Below, in pieces: positions 32,730 to 40,923 of a stretch of 64,000 nt of DNA. Positions within the stretch are counted from its first letter, which is position 1. Every line of letters begins with the position of its first letter. The DNA is from Burkholderia sp. BCC0506 (GTDB lineage: Bacteria; Pseudomonadota; Gammaproteobacteria; Burkholderiales; Burkholderiaceae). The position numbers and the translations under genes were made by a program. The stretch covers positions 248,001 to 312,000 of the forward strand of contig NZ_CADFEN010000006.1 in assembly GCF_902833145.1 (NCBI RefSeq). The letters run 5' to 3'. The notes below the pieces were generated by a model. It was not told where the DNA came from, did not search any database, and saw only the letters and a list, made by a program, of their open reading frames with translations.

Positions 32730-34571
32730 ATGCCCGCGCCCCACACCGATTCCGCTGTCGCCCGCACCACGCGCCTGATCGCGGAGCGCGCGCTCGCCGC
32801 CGTTTTCCAGCCGATCGTCGACCTCGGGTCGGGAACGGTCGTCGGTTACGAGGGGCTGATCCGCGGCCCGCGCGGCACCGACCTCGAGCCGCCCGCCGCG
32901 CTGTTCGCGCAGGCCGCGCGCGAAGGCGAAACCATCGCGCTCGAACAGGCCGCCGCGCTCACCTGCCTGGACGCGTTCGCGGCGCTCGGCTGCGACGGCA
33001 AGCTGTTCCTCAATTTCAGCGCGGGCACCATCCTCACGCTCGCGACCGAACGCGAGCGCGCACGCCAGTTCCTCGGCCGCGCGCGGGTCGGCGCCGAGCG
33101 CATCGTGATCGAGCTCACCGAGCAGAACGCGATTCCCGATATCGCGGACATCGGGCCGGCGGTCGCGTCGCTGCGCGACGCCGGCATCCAGTTCGCGCTC
33201 GACGACTACGGCACCGCGAACGCGAGCATGAACCTGTGGCTGCGCCTGCACCCGGACGTCGTGAAGATCGACCGCTTCTTCATCCACGACATCGCGCGCG
33301 ACCCGCTCAAGTTCGAGGCCGTGAAGGCAATGCAGCACTTCGCGCAGGCGAGCGGCGCGAAGCTGATCGCGGAAGGGATCGAGAACGAATCCGACCTGAT
33401 CGTCGTGCGCGACATGGGCATCTGCTGCGTGCAGGGCTTCCTGCTCGGCCGGCCGAACGCGCAGCCGTCGCGCGTGGTCGCGCCGGCCGCGCGCGACGCG
33501 ATTCGCGCGCCGCATATCGCGGTGTTTCCCGGCGTGACGCGCACGGTGCGGCCGGCCGGCACGATCGCCGCCAAGATGCTCGTGCCCGCCCCGGCGCTGC
33601 CGCGCGACGCGACCAGCAACGACGTGCTCGAGCTGTTCAACCGGATGCCCGACCTGCACGCGGTCGCGCTCGTCGAGCGCGGGCGGCCCGTCGCGCTCGT
33701 GAATCGCCGCGGCTTCATCGACCGTTTCGCGCTGCCGTATCACCGCGAGGTGTTCGGGAAGAAGCCGTGCCTGCAGTTCGCGAACGATGCGCCGCTGATG
33801 ATCGACAACGCGACCACCTTCGAGCAGCTCGCGATGCTGCTCGCGAGCCACGACCAGCGCTATCTCGCGGACGGCTTCGTGATCACCGAGCACGGCCGCT
33901 ATGTCGGGCTCGGCACCGGCGAGAGCCTGGTACGCACGGTGACCGAGATGCGCATCGAGGCCGCGCGCTACGCGAATCCGCTCACCTTCCTGCCCGGCAA
34001 CATCCCGATCAGCGCGCACATCGACCGCCTGCTCCAGCGCGACGCCGGCTTTCACGCGTGCTACGTCGACCTGAACCAGTTCAAGCCGTTCAACGACCAG
34101 TACGGCTACTGGCAGGGCGACGAAGTGCTGAAGTTCGCGGCGACGGTGCTGGCCGGCGTGTGCGACCCGCAGCGCGACTTTCTCGGCCACGTCGGCGGCG
34201 ACGATTTCCTGGTGCTGTTCCAGCGCGACGACTGGCGCGAGCGCGCCGCCGACGCGATCGCGCGCTTCAACGACGGCGCGCAACTCTTCTACACGCAGGC
34301 CGACCGGCAGGCGGGCGGCCTGCGCGGCGAGGACCGCCACGGCAACCCGGCGTTCTTCGGCTTCGTGACGATGGCGATCGGCGCGGTCGGCGTGCCGGCC
34401 GGCGCACACGGCGCGAAACGCTACGGCAGCGACGAGATCGCGTCGGTCGCGGCGCTCGCGAAGCGGCGGGCGAAGCAGCAGCCCGACGGGCTCGCGGTCG
34501 TCGATCTCGATGCCGGCCGCGCCGCGCTGCGCGATCGCGGCGAACCGCCGACCGCGGCGGCGGTGGGCTGA
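32730..34571 (+). CDS. EAL-CBS-GGDEF cyclic-di-GMP protein
   Basis: A 613-residue cytoplasmic protein without membrane helices. The N-terminal EAL phosphodiesterase domain (about residues 15-245) keeps GYEGLIRGP (EGL for EAL), LNFSAG, ELTEQN, DDYGTANASM, KIDRFFI, AEGIE and QGFLLGRP, so metal and substrate ligands look intact. Two CBS-like halves follow (about 280-410: LHAVALVERGRPVALVNR, YLADGFVITEHGRYVGLG). The C-terminal GGDEF domain has YVDLNQFKPFNDQYGYWQGDEVL and HVGGDDF; the signature is GGDDF and a metal aspartate is Asn, so cyclase activity is doubtful. No RxxD inhibitory site is seen. Start is uncertain: ATG 32730 fits the domain best, 32631 is also open; neither has a good ribosome site. 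Confidence 0.88.
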   Translation: MPAPHTDSAVARTTRLIAERALAAVFQPIVDLGSGTVVGYEGLIRGPRGTDLEPPAALFAQAAREGETIALEQAAALTCLDAFAALGCDGKLFLNFSAGTILTLATERERARQFLGRARVGAERIVIELTEQNAIPDIADIGPAVASLRDAGIQFALDDYGTANASMNLWLRLHPDVVKIDRFFIHDIARDPLKFEAVKAMQHFAQASGAKLIAEGIENESDLIVVRDMGICCVQGFLLGRPNAQPSRVVAPAARDAIRAPHIAVFPGVTRTVRPAGTIAAKMLVPAPALPRDATSNDVLELFNRMPDLHAVALVERGRPVALVNRRGFIDRFALPYHREVFGKKPCLQFANDAPLMIDNATTFEQLAMLLASHDQRYLADGFVITEHGRYVGLGTGESLVRTVTEMRIEAARYANPLTFLPGNIPISAHIDRLLQRDAGFHACYVDLNQFKPFNDQYGYWQGDEVLKFAATVLAGVCDPQRDFLGHVGGDDFLVLFQRDDWRERAADAIARFNDGAQLFYTQADRQAGGLRGEDRHGNPAFFGFVTMAIGAVGVPAGAHGAKRYGSDEIASVAALAKRRAKQQPDGLAVVDLDAGRAALRDRGEPPTAAAVG

Positions 34572-34855
34572 GCGGCGCGCCGTCGCCGCGCGCGGCCACC
34601 ACGGGGCACCGCCCCTCGCACCGCCCCGCGGCCGTGCGCCGGCTGCCGCCGCTTTCCTGCGCGCCGTCCGCGCCACCGGACACATCCTCACCTTGCCTTT
34701 TTCGCGTTTTGTTTAGTATTTTTAGTAACGGCGTTTTCGCAGATTAGCGCTCAAAAACCCGCTATTCGCGGGTATTCCCCGGTTATCCGGCCCGAATTCC
34801 GCGATACGTTTTACTATACAATCGCCTCCACCCTAAACAAACCGGACCCCGAACG
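34572..34855. other. Upstream region of the lacI-type operon
   Basis: The 284 bases contain no gene. The AT-rich block at 34695-34850 includes an inverted repeat CCCGC-TATTC-GCGGG (34758-34772) and the stretch TTTACTATACAATCG before the lacI-type start, a plausible minus-10 region. An autoregulatory LacI operator is expected here. Confidence 0.45.
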
Positions 34856-35875
34856 ATGGGTACGACCATTCGCGATGTGGCGCGGGCGGCAGCGGTTTCG
34901 ATCGGCACCGTCTCGCGCGCGCTGAAAAACCAGCCCGGCCTGTCCGAAGCCACGCGTGCACGCATCGTCGGGATCGCGCAGCAGCTCGGCTACGATCCCG
35001 CGCAGCTGCGGCCGCGCATCCGCCGGCTCACCTTCCTGCTGCATCGCCAGCACAACCGCTTTCCCGCGAGCCCGTTCTTCTCGCACGTGCTGCACGGCGT
35101 CGAGGACGCCTGCCGCGAGCGCGGCATCGTGCCGACGCTGCTCACGGTCGGCCCGAACGACGACGTGCTGCGCCAGATGCGCCCGCACGCGCCCGACGCG
35201 ATCGCCGTGGCCGGCTTCATCGAGCCGGAGACGATCGAGGCGCTCGCCGCCACCGGCCGGCCGCTCGTGCTGATCGACCTGTGGGCGCCCGGGTTGCGCT
35301 CGGTCAACATCGACAACGCGACGGGCGCGGCGCTCGCGATGCGCCACCTGCTCGCCGCCGGTCGCTCGCGGATCGCGTTCATCGGCGGCTCGGCCGCGCA
35401 CTACAGCATCGCGCAGCGCGCGATCGGCTACCGGCGCGCGTTCTTCGAAGCCGGGCGGCTGTTCGACCCCGCGTACGAAGTGACGATCGACGCAGGGCTC
35501 GACCCCGATACCGGCGCCGCGCGTGCGATGGCGCAACTGCTCGACGCGCCGGGCCCGCGCCCGGACGCGGTGTTCGCGTACAACGACGCGGCCGCGCTGG
35601 CCGCGCAGCGCGTGTGCATCGCGCGCGGCGTGCGGATTCCGGACGACATCGCGATCGTCGGCTTCGACGACATCCCGGCCGCCGCGCACGCGAGCCCGCC
35701 GCTCACGACGCTCGCGGTCGACAAGGAAGCGCTCGGCCGCCGCGGCGTCGAGCTGCTGCTCGCCGAAGCGCCGGAGCGCACCGAGATTTCCCTGCCCGTC
35801 GAGCTGATCGTGCGGGCCAGCAGCCAGCCCGCCGGCTCCCCGGCACTCGATACCGCCACGGTCCACGAATCATGA
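34856..35875 (+). CDS. LacI-family transcriptional regulator
   Basis: A 339-residue repressor. The helix-turn-helix and hinge begin MGTTIRDVARAAAVSIGTVSRALKN at the first residue, with LSEATRARIVGIAQQLGYDP. The periplasmic-binding-protein-like core spans residues 60-320 (RRLTFLLHRQHNRFP, IAFIGGSAAHYSIAQRAIGYRRAF, FAYNDAAALAAQRVCIARG, IAIVGFDDIPAAAHASPPLTTLAVD). It overlaps the next gene by four bases, so it is the first gene of the sugar operon and probably its regulator. The inducer is likely the sugar handled by the two enzymes. Confidence 0.93.
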   Translation: MGTTIRDVARAAAVSIGTVSRALKNQPGLSEATRARIVGIAQQLGYDPAQLRPRIRRLTFLLHRQHNRFPASPFFSHVLHGVEDACRERGIVPTLLTVGPNDDVLRQMRPHAPDAIAVAGFIEPETIEALAATGRPLVLIDLWAPGLRSVNIDNATGAALAMRHLLAAGRSRIAFIGGSAAHYSIAQRAIGYRRAFFEAGRLFDPAYEVTIDAGLDPDTGAARAMAQLLDAPGPRPDAVFAYNDAAALAAQRVCIARGVRIPDDIAIVGFDDIPAAAHASPPLTTLAVDKEALGRRGVELLLAEAPERTEISLPVELIVRASSQPAGSPALDTATVHES

Positions 35876-37152
35876 ACATGCCCCCGGTCCACCCCCGCGC
35901 CGCCGCACCGGCCGGCCATGCGCCCGCCGCGCCGTTCGTCGCGAGCTTCCGCGATCCGTCATTCCTGCTGTCGCACATCGAAGACACGCTGCGCTTCTAC
36001 GCGACCCACGCATTCGACCCGACGGGCGGCTTCTACCACTACTTCCGCGACGACGGCAGCATCTACAACCGCACGTCGCGCCACCTCGTCAGCAGTTGCC
36101 GGTTCGTCTTCAACTACGCGATGGCGTACCGGCATTTCGGCGATCCGCGCCACCTGGAATACGCGCGCCACGGGCTGCGCTTCCTGCGCGACGCGCACTG
36201 GGACGACGCGCTGCAGGGCTACGACTGGGAGCTCGACTGGCGCGACGGCGCGAAGCGCGCGACGCTCGACGGCACGCGCCACTGCTACGGGCTCGCATTC
36301 GTGCTGCTCGCGGCCGCGCACGCGACGATGGCCGGCATCGACGAAGCGCGCCCGCTGATCGCCGCGACCTACGAGCTCGCCGAGCACCGCTTCTGGGATG
36401 CGGCCGCAGGCCTCTATGCGGACGACGCGACACCGAACTGGAACGTGTCGACGTATCGCGGCCAGAACGCGAACATGCACATGACGGAGGCGCTGCTCGC
36501 CGCGTACGAGGCGACCGGCCACCTCACCTACCTCGATCGCGCGGAAAAGCTCGCGACCCACATCACGCAGCGCCAGGCCGCGCTGTCGGGCGGGCTCGTG
36601 TGGGAGCACTACCATGCGGACTGGTCGGTCGACTGGGACTACAACAAGGAAGACAGCTCGAACATCTTCCGTCCGTGGGGCTTCCAGCCCGGGCACCAGA
36701 CCGAATGGGCGAAGCTGCTGCTGATCCTCGAGCGGCACCGCCCGCTCGACTGGCTCGCGCCGCGCGCGGCCGAGCTGTTCGACGCGGCGCTCACGCATGC
36801 GTGGGACGCCGATCACGGCGGCCTCTGCTACGGCTTCGGCCCCGACTTCACGATCTGCGACCACAACAAGTATTTCTGGGTGCAGGCGGAAACCTTCGCG
36901 GCGGCCGCGATGCTCGGCGCGCGCACGGGCAGCGAGCGCTTCTGGGACTGGTACGACGAGATCTGGCGCTACAGCTGGGCGCATTTCGTCGATCACCGCT
37001 ACGGCGCGTGGTACCGGATCCTCACCTGCGACAACCGCAAGTACAGCGACGAGAAGAGCCCGGCCGGCAAGACCGACTATCACACGATGGGCGCCTGCTA
37101 CGACGTGCTCGCGACCCTCGCGCGGATGCAACGCAGCGAGCCGACGCAATGA
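35872..37152 (+). CDS. AGE-family epimerase/isomerase (mannose isomerase-like)
   Basis: A 426-residue (alpha/alpha)6-barrel protein of the N-acylglucosamine 2-epimerase family. Characteristic segments are GGFYHYFRDDGSIYN, TSRHLVSSCRFVFNYAMAYR (residues 62-81), GQNANMHMTEALLAAYEATG (about 200), RPWGFQPGHQTEWAKLLL (about 268) and KYFWVQAETFAAAAML. The histidines in these blocks are the catalytic pair in YihS and mannose isomerase, which interconvert mannose and fructose or glucose. The context (repressor before, PfkB kinase after) fits an aldose-to-ketose step feeding the kinase. ATGA overlaps at both ends. Confidence 0.9.
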   Translation: MNMPPVHPRAAAPAGHAPAAPFVASFRDPSFLLSHIEDTLRFYATHAFDPTGGFYHYFRDDGSIYNRTSRHLVSSCRFVFNYAMAYRHFGDPRHLEYARHGLRFLRDAHWDDALQGYDWELDWRDGAKRATLDGTRHCYGLAFVLLAAAHATMAGIDEARPLIAATYELAEHRFWDAAAGLYADDATPNWNVSTYRGQNANMHMTEALLAAYEATGHLTYLDRAEKLATHITQRQAALSGGLVWEHYHADWSVDWDYNKEDSSNIFRPWGFQPGHQTEWAKLLLILERHRPLDWLAPRAAELFDAALTHAWDADHGGLCYGFGPDFTICDHNKYFWVQAETFAAAAMLGARTGSERFWDWYDEIWRYSWAHFVDHRYGAWYRILTCDNRKYSDEKSPAGKTDYHTMGACYDVLATLARMQRSEPTQ

Positions 37153-38057
37153 GCGGCCGCACGTTTCCGGCTTTCGTGTCGGCGGGCGACATCCTGACCG
37201 ACATGGTGCGCGCGGGCGACGCGCAGTGGACGTCGGTGCCGGGCGGCGCCGGCTGGAACGTCGCGCGCGCGGTCGCGCGGCTCGGCGTGCCGAGCGCGCT
37301 CGCCGGTTCGATCGGCGAAGACTGCTTTTCCGACGTGCTGTGGCACGCGAGCGAAGCGGCCGGGCTCGACCTGCGCTTCCTGCAGCGCGTCGCGCGGCCG
37401 CCGCTGCTCGCGATCGTCCACGAGACGCGCCCGCCCGCGTACTTCTTCATCGGCGAGGCGAGCGCCGATCTCGCGTTCGATCCCGCGCGGCTGCCGGCCG
37501 GCTGGACCGATCACGTGAAGTGGGCGCATTTCGGCTGCATCAGCCTCGTGCGCGAACCGCTCGCGGGCACGCTCGTCGCGCTCGCGGCCGATCTGCATGC
37601 GCGCGGCGTGAAGATCAGCTTCGACCCGAACTGCCGGAACCTGATGACGGCCGCGTACCGGCCGACGCTCGAGAAGATGGCCGCCCTCGCCGACCTGATC
37701 AAGGTGTCCGACGAGGACTTGCGCCACCTGTTCGGCGGCGACGGCCCCGACGCGATCGCGGCGGTGCGCGCGCTGAACCCGCGCGCGGCCGTGCTCGTCA
37801 CGCGCGGCGCGCAGGCGGCGACGCTCCACGCGGACGGCGACGTGCACGAAGCCAGCCCGCCGCGCGTCGAGGTGGTCGACACCGTCGGCGCGGGCGACGC
37901 GTCGATCGGCGGCCTGCTGTTCAGCCTGATGGCCGCGCCACAGCGCTCGTGGCGCGACCATCTCGCGTTCGCGCTCGCGGCCGGCGCCGCCGCGTGCCGG
38001 CACACGGGCGCGCACGCGCCGACGCTCGACGAGGTCGTCGCGCTGCTGGAGGGGTGA
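37149..38057 (+). CDS. PfkB-family carbohydrate kinase (fructokinase-like)
   Basis: A 302-residue ribokinase-fold kinase. The N-terminal signature is PGGAGWNVARAVARLGVPSALAGSIGED (residues 31-58), and the C-terminal signature VDTVGAGDASIGGLLFSLM (about residue 245) contains the catalytic aspartate in GAGDA. SFDPNCR near residue 158 is the substrate-domain motif. It phosphorylates a sugar, probably the ketose made by the preceding isomerase, with ATP. Translation is coupled by the ATGA overlap with the isomerase. No transporter gene is in the operon. Confidence 0.9.
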   Translation: MSGRTFPAFVSAGDILTDMVRAGDAQWTSVPGGAGWNVARAVARLGVPSALAGSIGEDCFSDVLWHASEAAGLDLRFLQRVARPPLLAIVHETRPPAYFFIGEASADLAFDPARLPAGWTDHVKWAHFGCISLVREPLAGTLVALAADLHARGVKISFDPNCRNLMTAAYRPTLEKMAALADLIKVSDEDLRHLFGGDGPDAIAAVRALNPRAAVLVTRGAQAATLHADGDVHEASPPRVEVVDTVGAGDASIGGLLFSLMAAPQRSWRDHLAFALAAGAAACRHTGAHAPTLDEVVALLEG

Positions 38058-38085
38058 AGGGACGTTGAAGGAACGACGTGGGCGC

Positions 38086-38133
38086 GGTGACCGGTACGAT
38101 GACCGATACGATGACCGATACGATGACCGGTCG
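38086..38133. repeat. Four tandem 12-bp repeats
   Basis: GGTGACCGGTAC, then GATGACCGATAC twice, then GATGACCGGTCG, head to tail just after the kinase stop. Confidence 0.9.
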
Positions 38134-38144
38134 CCGATCGGTCA
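38124..38144. other. Hairpin at the end of the sugar operon
   Basis: TGACCGGT (38124-38131) pairs with ATCGGTCA (38137-38144) around loop CGCCG, formed from the last 12-bp repeat. No T tail follows, so it is more likely an mRNA-end or processing structure than a classic terminator. Confidence 0.4.
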
Positions 38145-38213
38145 CCGATAAACCGCACTCACCATGCTGCGCCGCAGTGCTACGATGAAGTGTCCTATTG
38201 CGGGAGAGGCACG

Positions 38214-38435
38214 ATGGACACGAACACGTTCACCAAAGGCATCTACACGGCCAAGGCGCATACGCACCGCGCGGACAACGGCGAGTTTCAGGGCTACGTG
38301 ATCCTCGCGCGGGACGACGGCGACGAGACGGAGAACATGCGCTACGACGTCCACACGACGAGTTCGAGCGAGGAAGAAGCGTTCGAGGAAGCGAAGGCGC
38401 TTGCGCACCGGATCCTCGGCGAAATCGAGCTGTGA
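38214..38435 (+). CDS. Conserved hypothetical protein, 73 residues
   Basis: MDTNTFTKGIYTAKAHTHRA starts a small acidic protein after a good GGGAGAGG ribosome site. The middle has a beta-like GYVILARDDGDETENMRYDVHTT and the end a helix-like SEEEAFEEAKALAHRIL. No named domain is recognised. The helix-ending layout resembles the other 72-residue protein at 46646. Function unknown. Confidence 0.75.
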   Translation: MDTNTFTKGIYTAKAHTHRADNGEFQGYVILARDDGDETENMRYDVHTTSSSEEEAFEEAKALAHRILGEIEL

Positions 38436-38459
38436 TGCGCGCCCCTTTTTCGGCGCGGC

Positions 38460-38654
38460 TCAAAGCAGCCGCGCCACCATCGATACCAGCATCGTCAGCA
38501 CCAGCGTCGACATGAACGGGAACGGGTAGCGTCGCCCGCCGAGCGTCAGCGTGACGTCGCCCGGCATCCGCCCGATGCCGAGCTTGCCGAGCCACGGCCA
38601 GCAGCGCGTCAGGATCATCACCGCGACGAACGACGCCATCAGCCAGCGCAGCAT
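38460..38654 (-). CDS. DUF2905 small membrane protein
   Basis: A 64-residue protein with two membrane segments: MLRWLMASFVAVMILTRCWP and FMSTLVLTMLVSMVARLL. LGKLGIGRMPGDVTL between them is the DUF2905 signature. It is co-directional with and 12 bases downstream of the methyltransferase gene, so likely co-transcribed. Function of the family is unknown. Confidence 0.88.
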   Translation of the reverse strand: MLRWLMASFVAVMILTRCWPWLGKLGIGRMPGDVTLTLGGRRYPFPFMSTLVLTMLVSMVARLL

Positions 38655-38666
38655 CCCCGGCTCCCG

Positions 38667-39857
38667 TCAGAGCGCGTGCGAGCGGTCGCCGCGCGCGAAC
38701 GCGTCGAGCGTGCCGTCGATGCCGCGCGAAAACGCGATCACCTTGAACAGCTCGCCCATCTCGGCTTCCGAGATCAGCTTCTGCACCGCGTTCGCGGCCG
38801 GCAGGAACTGATGGATGTCGGACGGATCGATCGCGGCGAGCGCGTCGGTGATGCCCGCGTTCAACAGGAAGCGCGCCTGCGACGTGTAGCCGAGCAGGTC
38901 GACGCCGGTGGCGATCGCGGCCTCGTAGATGCCGGTGAATTCGACGTGCGAGGTGATGTCCTGCAGGCCCGGGTACACGAACGGATCGTCGTGCGCGTGG
39001 TGGCGGTAGTGGCACATCAGCGTGCCGCGATCGCGCTGCGGGTGGTAGTACTCGTGCGCGGGAAAACCGTAGTCGACCAGCAGCACCGCGCCGCGCGCGA
39101 GCATCGTGCACACGGTGCGCGTGAACGCGAGCGCGGCCTCGTGCGTTTCGGTCACGTAGCCGTCGCCGACGTCGAGCCCCGCGAGCCCTGTCGGCAGGCC
39201 GGCGGCGCCGACCGGCCGGTCGTCGAACACGAACGCCTGCCGCGCGTCGAGCGCGACGCCGCGCTCGCGCCACGCGCCGTCCGTCTTCGCGAAGAGGCGC
39301 ACCGGCATCGCGTCGAGCACCTCGTTGCCGACCACGACACCCTCGAACCGCTCCGGCAACGCGTCGAGCCAGCGCACCTTCGCGGCCAGCGCCGGCACCG
39401 CGGCTTCGATCGTGCCGCGTTGCCGTTCGCGCAGCTCGCCGGACAGGTCGACGATCAGGTATTCGTCGAGTTCGACACCCGGCGCATCGAGCGCCGCGAG
39501 CAGCCCGGCCGCGAGCTTGCCCGTGCCGGCGCCGAATTCCATCACGCGGCGCGTGCCGCTCGCCGCGAGCGCGTCGGCCACCGGTTGGGCGAGCGTCTGC
39601 GCAAACAGCGGCGACAGCTCCGGCGCGGTGACGAAGTCGCTGCCGTCGTCGGCCCGGCGCCCGAACTTGCGCGCGCCGCCGCTGTAATAGCCGAGCCCCG
39701 GCGCATACAGCGCGCGCTCCATGAAGCGGTCGAACGGCAGCCAGCCGCCGGCCGCCGCGATCTCGTCGCGCAGTTGCGCGGCAAGGGTTTCGGACTGCGC
39801 GAGCGCGTCAGGGCCGGGAGCAGGTAAACTAGCGGGTTCGTGAGCTTTCGGGTTCAT
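38667..39857 (-). CDS. MidA/NDUFAF7-like SAM-dependent methyltransferase
   Basis: A 396-residue protein with ALYAPGLGYYSGGARKFGRRADDGSDFVTAPELSPLFAQ, split across residues 51-93, and the SAM-binding MEFGAGTGKLAAGLLAAL near residue 105. VVGNEVLDAMPVRLF near 175 and LVDYGFPAHEYYHPQRDRGTLMCH near 265 are typical of the DUF185 family. The human member NDUFAF7 dimethylates an arginine of complex I; in bacteria the target is not settled. Start at 39857 (MNPKAHEP) sits 13 bases from the divergent SDR start, so promoters overlap. Confidence 0.9.
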   Translation of the reverse strand: MNPKAHEPASLPAPGPDALAQSETLAAQLRDEIAAAGGWLPFDRFMERALYAPGLGYYSGGARKFGRRADDGSDFVTAPELSPLFAQTLAQPVADALAASGTRRVMEFGAGTGKLAAGLLAALDAPGVELDEYLIVDLSGELRERQRGTIEAAVPALAAKVRWLDALPERFEGVVVGNEVLDAMPVRLFAKTDGAWRERGVALDARQAFVFDDRPVGAAGLPTGLAGLDVGDGYVTETHEAALAFTRTVCTMLARGAVLLVDYGFPAHEYYHPQRDRGTLMCHYRHHAHDDPFVYPGLQDITSHVEFTGIYEAAIATGVDLLGYTSQARFLLNAGITDALAAIDPSDIHQFLPAANAVQKLISEAEMGELFKVIAFSRGIDGTLDAFARGDRSHAL

Positions 39858-39870
39858 CCCGGCATTGTAA

Positions 39871-40443
39871 ATGACCGTTTCAGCCGATACGTCGACCCCA
39901 CGCGTGGTGCTCGTCACGGGCGCCCTGGGCAGCGCGGCCGACGCCGCGTCGATCGGCCGCGCGCTCGCGACGGGCTTCGCACGCCGCGGCTGGGACGTCG
40001 CGCTGCAGCGCAGTCACGGCGCGCCGCGCGCGGCCGCCGATGCACTCGTCGCCGAAGTCGCGGCGCTGGGCCGCCGCGCGGCCGTGCTCGACGCCGATCC
40101 GGCCCTCGAAGCCGATGCGGCTGCGCTCGTCGCCGCGCGCGATAACGAAGCGCTGCGCGCGTGCGCGATCCACGTGCTGGATCAGGCCCTGTTTCATCCG
40201 GCGCCGGCGCAGCTGTCGCACGCGCTGATGCAGGCCGCGCTGAACCGCGCGACGTCGGCGCTCGCGCTGGCGCTCGCACCGAAGGTGCGGGTCGCGGCGC
40301 TCGTGCGCGGCCACGCGCCGCACGCGGACGACATCGCGGCGGCCGCCTGCTATCTCGCGAGCGCGCCCGGCGTGACGGGCGCGACGCTGACCGTCGACGG
40401 CGGCGAGCACCTGGTGCCGCCCGCCGCCGGCCCGAATGAATGA
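39871..40443 (+). CDS. Degenerate short-chain dehydrogenase (SDR fold, catalytic pair lost)
   Basis: A 190-residue protein, shorter than the usual 240-260. The Rossmann glycines are present (VTGALGSAADAASIGRALATG) and the C-terminal SDR motif is intact (YLASAPGVTGATLTVDGGEHL). Where family members have YxxxK, this one reads HALMQ (residues 117-121). About 50 residues around the NNAG and catalytic serine strands are missing. It resembles FolM/PTR1-type pterin reductases by context only, since folB and ttcA follow. It may be a structural or regulatory remnant. The frame is intact, so it is probably still expressed. Confidence 0.75.
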   Translation: MTVSADTSTPRVVLVTGALGSAADAASIGRALATGFARRGWDVALQRSHGAPRAAADALVAEVAALGRRAAVLDADPALEADAAALVAARDNEALRACAIHVLDQALFHPAPAQLSHALMQAALNRATSALALALAPKVRVAALVRGHAPHADDIAAAACYLASAPGVTGATLTVDGGEHLVPPAAGPNE

Positions 40444-40518
40444 ACCGCGCGGGCGCGGCCTGAGCGCCGCCGCCCGCGCCGCTTTGCGTGCGCGCACGCC
40501 AATTTGACTGGGACGACC

Positions 40519-40923
40519 ATGTTTTCCGCTCTCCTGCACCCCCGCCTCGCGGATTGCCGCAGGCTCTACCTGCGCGACTACGAGGTGCACATCAACATCG
40601 GGGCCTTCGAACACGAGAAGCGCGGCGAGCAGCGCGTCGTCATCAACGTCGACCTGTTCGTGCCGCTCGCGCAGTCCACTCCCGTCGACGACCGGCTGCA
40701 TGAAGTCGTCGACTACGATCTGATGAAGCAGAGCGTCGCGCAGAGCCTGGCGCGCGGCCACATCCACCTGCAGGAAACGCTGTGCGATTCGATCGCCGCG
40801 CACCTGCTGGCGCACGACGCCGTGCGCGCGGTACGTGTCCGTACCGAGAAACCGGACGCCTATCCGGACTGCGACGCCGTCGGCGTCGAGGTCTTTCGCA
40901 TCAAGGACGAGGAGCGCGCATGA
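40519..40923 (+). CDS. folB: Dihydroneopterin aldolase family protein (FolB)
   Basis: A 134-residue protein. The FolB core is [35 protein letters not shown], split across residues 15-49, with the catalytic glutamate in [18 protein letters not shown] and [17 protein letters not shown] (active-site Glu in QETL) follow, then the catalytic lysine in [10 protein letters not shown]. It converts dihydroneopterin to 6-hydroxymethyl-dihydropterin for folate, as an octamer. The ATG at 40519 is preferred over TTG 40504. Its stop overlaps the ttcA start (ATGA). Confidence 0.9.
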   Translation: MFSALLHPRLADCRRLYLRDYEVHINIGAFEHEKRGEQRVVINVDLFVPLAQSTPVDDRLHEVVDYDLMKQSVAQSLARGHIHLQETLCDSIAAHLLAHDAVRAVRVRTEKPDAYPDCDAVGVEVFRIKDEERA

